Of a DNA stretch of 64,000 nucleotides, positions 61,476 to 64,000 are shown piece by piece (position 1 is the stretch's first letter; every line of letters starts with the position of its first letter). This stretch comes from Ilyomonas limi (GTDB lineage Bacteria; Bacteroidota; Bacteroidia; Chitinophagales; Chitinophagaceae). Both the position numbers and the translations under genes were made by a program. Location of the stretch: positions 201,501-265,500 of the forward strand of contig NZ_SZQL01000004.1 of the NCBI RefSeq assembly GCF_005233845.1. The letters are read 5' to 3'. Under the pieces are notes generated by a model that was not told the DNA's origin, made no database searches, and saw only the letters and a program-made list of their open reading frames with translations.

Positions 61476-63443
61476 TTGAAATTTCTTTTCACCTTTTTAT
61501 TGCTCCTTATCACTAAGTTCACCTTTGCTCAAATATGCACCGGCTCCGTGGGCGATGCTATCATAAACGAAACCTTTGGTGCCGGCACCAGCACTTTTGG
61601 CCCACCACTCGGACCTGGCAAAACCAGCAGCTTGAACTTTCAGGCTGATAATTGTCCCGGCGATGGTCACTATGCTATCCTCAATTATACCTCGGGTTGC
61701 TGGCCGTACGATGTAGTGTGGCATACGGCCACCGATCATACCGGCAATGGGTATTATATGCTTATCAATGCTTCGTACCAGCCCAGTGATTTTTATATAC
61801 AAAAAGTAACCGGCTTATGCGAAGGCACTACCTATCAGTTTGCTGCCTGGCTGCTCAATATGTGCAGTGTTACCGGCACACTACCCAACATCACCATGAC
61901 CATAGAAAAAACAGATGGTACTGTTTTAGCAAAAAAAGAAACCGGCGATATTCCTATTATCAATCCACTTACCTGGCAGCAATATGGGTTTAATTTTACA
62001 ACACCCGCCGGGGTATCGGAGGTGGTATTGCGTATGCGCAATAATGCACCTGGCGGTGTAGGCAACGATGTAGGATTGGATGATATTACTTTTCGGCCTA
62101 TTGGTCCCTCCGTTGCTATCAGCGCAGCTAATGTTGCCAGAGATACGGCTGTCTTTTGCGAAAGCAACAGCAATACTTTACAATTTTCATCATCGGTTGA
62201 AGAATGCTATGTATCTACTGCCTATCAATGGCAGCAAAGTACAAACGGTGGCACAACCTGGACCGATATTGCAGGCGCCACTGCTGCTGATTATACAAGC
62301 ATGCCTGTTAATGCCGGCGTTTATATGTACCGGCTGGCAGTTGCACAGGCAACCAGCATTGGTAATACATCGTGTCGTGTTACATCAAAGCCATTCACCA
62401 TATTGGTGTATGCAAAAGACCAGCGTACTATTACCATCGCTCAATCACCCGATTATATTTGCGGAGCAAGCCCGGTAACTTTTACTGCCACCACTACCAA
62501 TGGGGGCAATGCGCCTGCTTATCAATGGCAACTCAACGGAAAAGCTGTTGGTATAAATAGCACAACTTTTACCAGCAATACCCTGTTTACCGGCGATGTA
62601 GTGAATTGCATTTTTACCAGCAGCTTGCCTTGTAACACTCCGGCAGTATCTAATAGTATAACGGTAAAAATTGGCAAGCCGGTTACTACAACTATCAACC
62701 AATCTATCTGCGAAGGCGAAAACTATGCAGGTTATAGCCAAACCGGTACTTATACCGATGTGTTTAAAAGCAGTAGCGGATGCGATAGTACACGCACTCT
62801 AAATTTAACAGTAAAAAACAAAATAACTATTACCATAGATACTACCATTTGCTATGGCAGCAATTACAACGGATATACAGCTTCCGGTATTTATACGCAT
62901 ACATTTACTGCTGCCAGTGGCTGCGATTCGGTACAAACAATCAACCTGAATGTATTGCCCGATATAAATAGAAAAGTATGGAATGATACATTGCTTTGCA
63001 CTGGCGATACTATCGTGCTTTCGCCCGGTGTTTTTGATACTTATGTATGGCAGGATGGTTCTGCACAAAGCAGCTTTGTAGTGCATAAAAGTGGCGTTTA
63101 TACCGTGATTGTTGGCAATCAATGCGGTACTGCTGTGAAGCAAGTTAACATTACAGAACAGGTTTGTACTATCGCTTTTCCCACCGGCTTTACGCCTAAT
63201 GGTGATGGATTAAATGATGTATTTAAAGTAGTGAATGGTTATAATCTGCAATATTTTCGCTTAAGAATAATTAATCGCTGGGGGCAGCAAGTATTTACCT
63301 CCGGTATGCCAGCTAAAGGCTGGAATGGGATGATGAATGGAAGACCGGCAGGCACCGGCACATATATTTGGTTTTGCGAGTATAAAAGGCCTGGCAGCAC
63401 AACCATCACCAGCATCAAAGGTGTAGTTACTTTAATAAGATAA
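61476..63443 (+). CDS. Secreted protein with gliding-motility (type IX secretion) C-terminal domain
   Basis: 655 residues. Signal peptide KFLFTFLLLLITKFTFAQ, beginning at an apparent TTG start (61476), since no in-frame ATG is seen before it. After it comes a beta domain at 25-215 (INETFGAGTSTFGPPLGPGK) that resembles the lectin-like N-terminal domain common in these proteins, then Ig-like repeats (AYQWQQSTNGGTTWTDIAGA and AYQWQLNGKAVG) and two SICEGENYAGYSQTGTY / TICYGSNYNGYTASGIY repeats. The end is the CHU_C type B sorting domain: FPTGFTPNGDGLNDVFKV, then LRIINRWGQQVF and GTYIWFCEYKRPG. Expected to be secreted by the type IX system and attached to the surface. Confidence 0.9.
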   Translation: MKFLFTFLLLLITKFTFAQICTGSVGDAIINETFGAGTSTFGPPLGPGKTSSLNFQADNCPGDGHYAILNYTSGCWPYDVVWHTATDHTGNGYYMLINASYQPSDFYIQKVTGLCEGTTYQFAAWLLNMCSVTGTLPNITMTIEKTDGTVLAKKETGDIPIINPLTWQQYGFNFTTPAGVSEVVLRMRNNAPGGVGNDVGLDDITFRPIGPSVAISAANVARDTAVFCESNSNTLQFSSSVEECYVSTAYQWQQSTNGGTTWTDIAGATAADYTSMPVNAGVYMYRLAVAQATSIGNTSCRVTSKPFTILVYAKDQRTITIAQSPDYICGASPVTFTATTTNGGNAPAYQWQLNGKAVGINSTTFTSNTLFTGDVVNCIFTSSLPCNTPAVSNSITVKIGKPVTTTINQSICEGENYAGYSQTGTYTDVFKSSSGCDSTRTLNLTVKNKITITIDTTICYGSNYNGYTASGIYTHTFTAASGCDSVQTINLNVLPDINRKVWNDTLLCTGDTIVLSPGVFDTYVWQDGSAQSSFVVHKSGVYTVIVGNQCGTAVKQVNITEQVCTIAFPTGFTPNGDGLNDVFKVVNGYNLQYFRLRIINRWGQQVFTSGMPAKGWNGMMNGRPAGTGTYIWFCEYKRPGSTTITSIKGVVTLIR

Positions 63444-63496
63444 AAATACCTGTTTGCTCTGTTTACTACCCTACTTTTGCTGCCAATTAATCTGTT

Positions 63497-64000
63497 ATGG
63501 CGACAAATAAAATCATCATCATCACAGCGCCTTCCGGTGCGGGCAAAACATCTATCACGCGATTTTTATTAAAGAAATATCCATCGCTGGCATTTTCTGT
63601 GTCGGCTGCCACCCGCTGCCCGCGCGGTGCCGAGCAGCATGGTGTGGATTATTATTTTATATCCGTAGAAGAGTTTCAAAAAAAGATACAGCAAGATGCT
63701 TTTATTGAATGGGAAATGGTGTACGAAGGCAAATATTATGGTACACTTAAAAGCGAGATAGAACGTATATGGAGCGAAGGCAAGACGCCACTGCTCGATA
63801 TAGATGTGCAGGGCGCCATACATGTGCAGCAGCAGTTTCCGCAAACTTCGTTATCTATTTTTATACAGCCACCATCTATTGAAGTATTGCGTGCTCGCCT
63901 CGAGAGTCGTGGTACCGAAAGTGCTGATAGTGTACAAACGCGCATCAGCAAAGCAGCTTATGAATTATCTTTCAGTCATGCTTTTAATACAGTGGTGGTA
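63497..64000 (+). CDS. gmk: Guanylate kinase (5' part, truncated by the window end)
   Basis: 168 codons from the ATG at 63497 stay open to the end. Phosphorylates GMP to GDP with ATP. The P-loop reads TAPSGAGKTSI, followed by FSVSAATRCPRGAEQHGVDY, the GMP-binding FIEWEMVYEGKYYGTLKSEI and LLDIDVQGA, all canonical. About 20-30 residues should follow beyond the window. Confidence 0.95.
   Translation, partial: MATNKIIIITAPSGAGKTSITRFLLKKYPSLAFSVSAATRCPRGAEQHGVDYYFISVEEFQKKIQQDAFIEWEMVYEGKYYGTLKSEIERIWSEGKTPLLDIDVQGAIHVQQQFPQTSLSIFIQPPSIEVLRARLESRGTESADSVQTRISKAAYELSFSHAFNTVVV

Overview
The window reads as a chromosomal segment of a Bacteroidota bacterium, most likely of the Chitinophagaceae or a close relative. 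The support is seen directly: a type IX secretion (gliding-motility C-terminal) cargo protein, a DUF5686/carboxypeptidase-like outer-membrane protein, HGVHSPF-type methyltransferases, a citrulline hydrolase of the CtlX type, small relaxed-lipobox lipoproteins, and the absence of strong Shine-Dalgarno sequences. No tRNA, rRNA or CRISPR array was recognised.

Layout. 1-12 kb is housekeeping and peripheral metabolism: purC, the tRNA uridine hydroxylase trhO, a DUF5686 protein, a small membrane protein followed by a penicillin-acylase family Ntn hydrolase, a short lipoprotein, two neighbouring guanidino-group hydrolases (CtlX and an arginine-deiminase-like enzyme) and a secreted alpha/beta hydrolase. 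12.5-16.2 kb holds three plus-strand genes for glycosyl and methyl transfer, the first a large multidomain fusion.

16.3-43.2 kb is the accessory core: a minus-strand, about 27-kb extracellular contractile injection system (eCIS; Afp/PVC/MAC-like). In order of transcription (high to low coordinate) it encodes a DUF4255 cap/terminator protein, an unrecognised 350-aa protein, the sheath, two tube proteins, a 54-aa DUF5908 protein, a LysM adaptor, a VgrG-like spike, a conserved 77-aa protein, a gp25-like baseplate protein, two large baseplate proteins, a 943-aa protein in the usual fibre position, a tape-measure protein and an AAA+ ATPase. After these come the cargo genes: a 451-aa and a 1564-aa protein, both with the DUF4157 eCIS core domain, and between them the frameshifted remains of at least one further DUF4157 leader. 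The 1564-aa protein ends in a nuclease-like module and is followed 2 bases later by a small acidic protein that looks like an immunity partner. This suggests a cargo-diversification module with gene decay and an effector-immunity pair behind an eCIS. No holin, endolysin or PAAR tip gene was recognised in the locus.

43.8-64 kb returns to core functions: lgt, an alpha-glucan phosphorylase-like protein whose cofactor lysine position is threonine, proline dehydrogenase, thyA and folA flanking a methyltransferase, a second methyltransferase, a periplasmic trehalase, two lipoproteins, dapA and rnz (sharing a strong bidirectional terminator), dnaK, a DUF1080 protein, a T9SS-type secreted protein and the 5' part of gmk, cut by the window end. 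Intergenic regions carry hairpins and degenerate dispersed repeats typical of this phylum.
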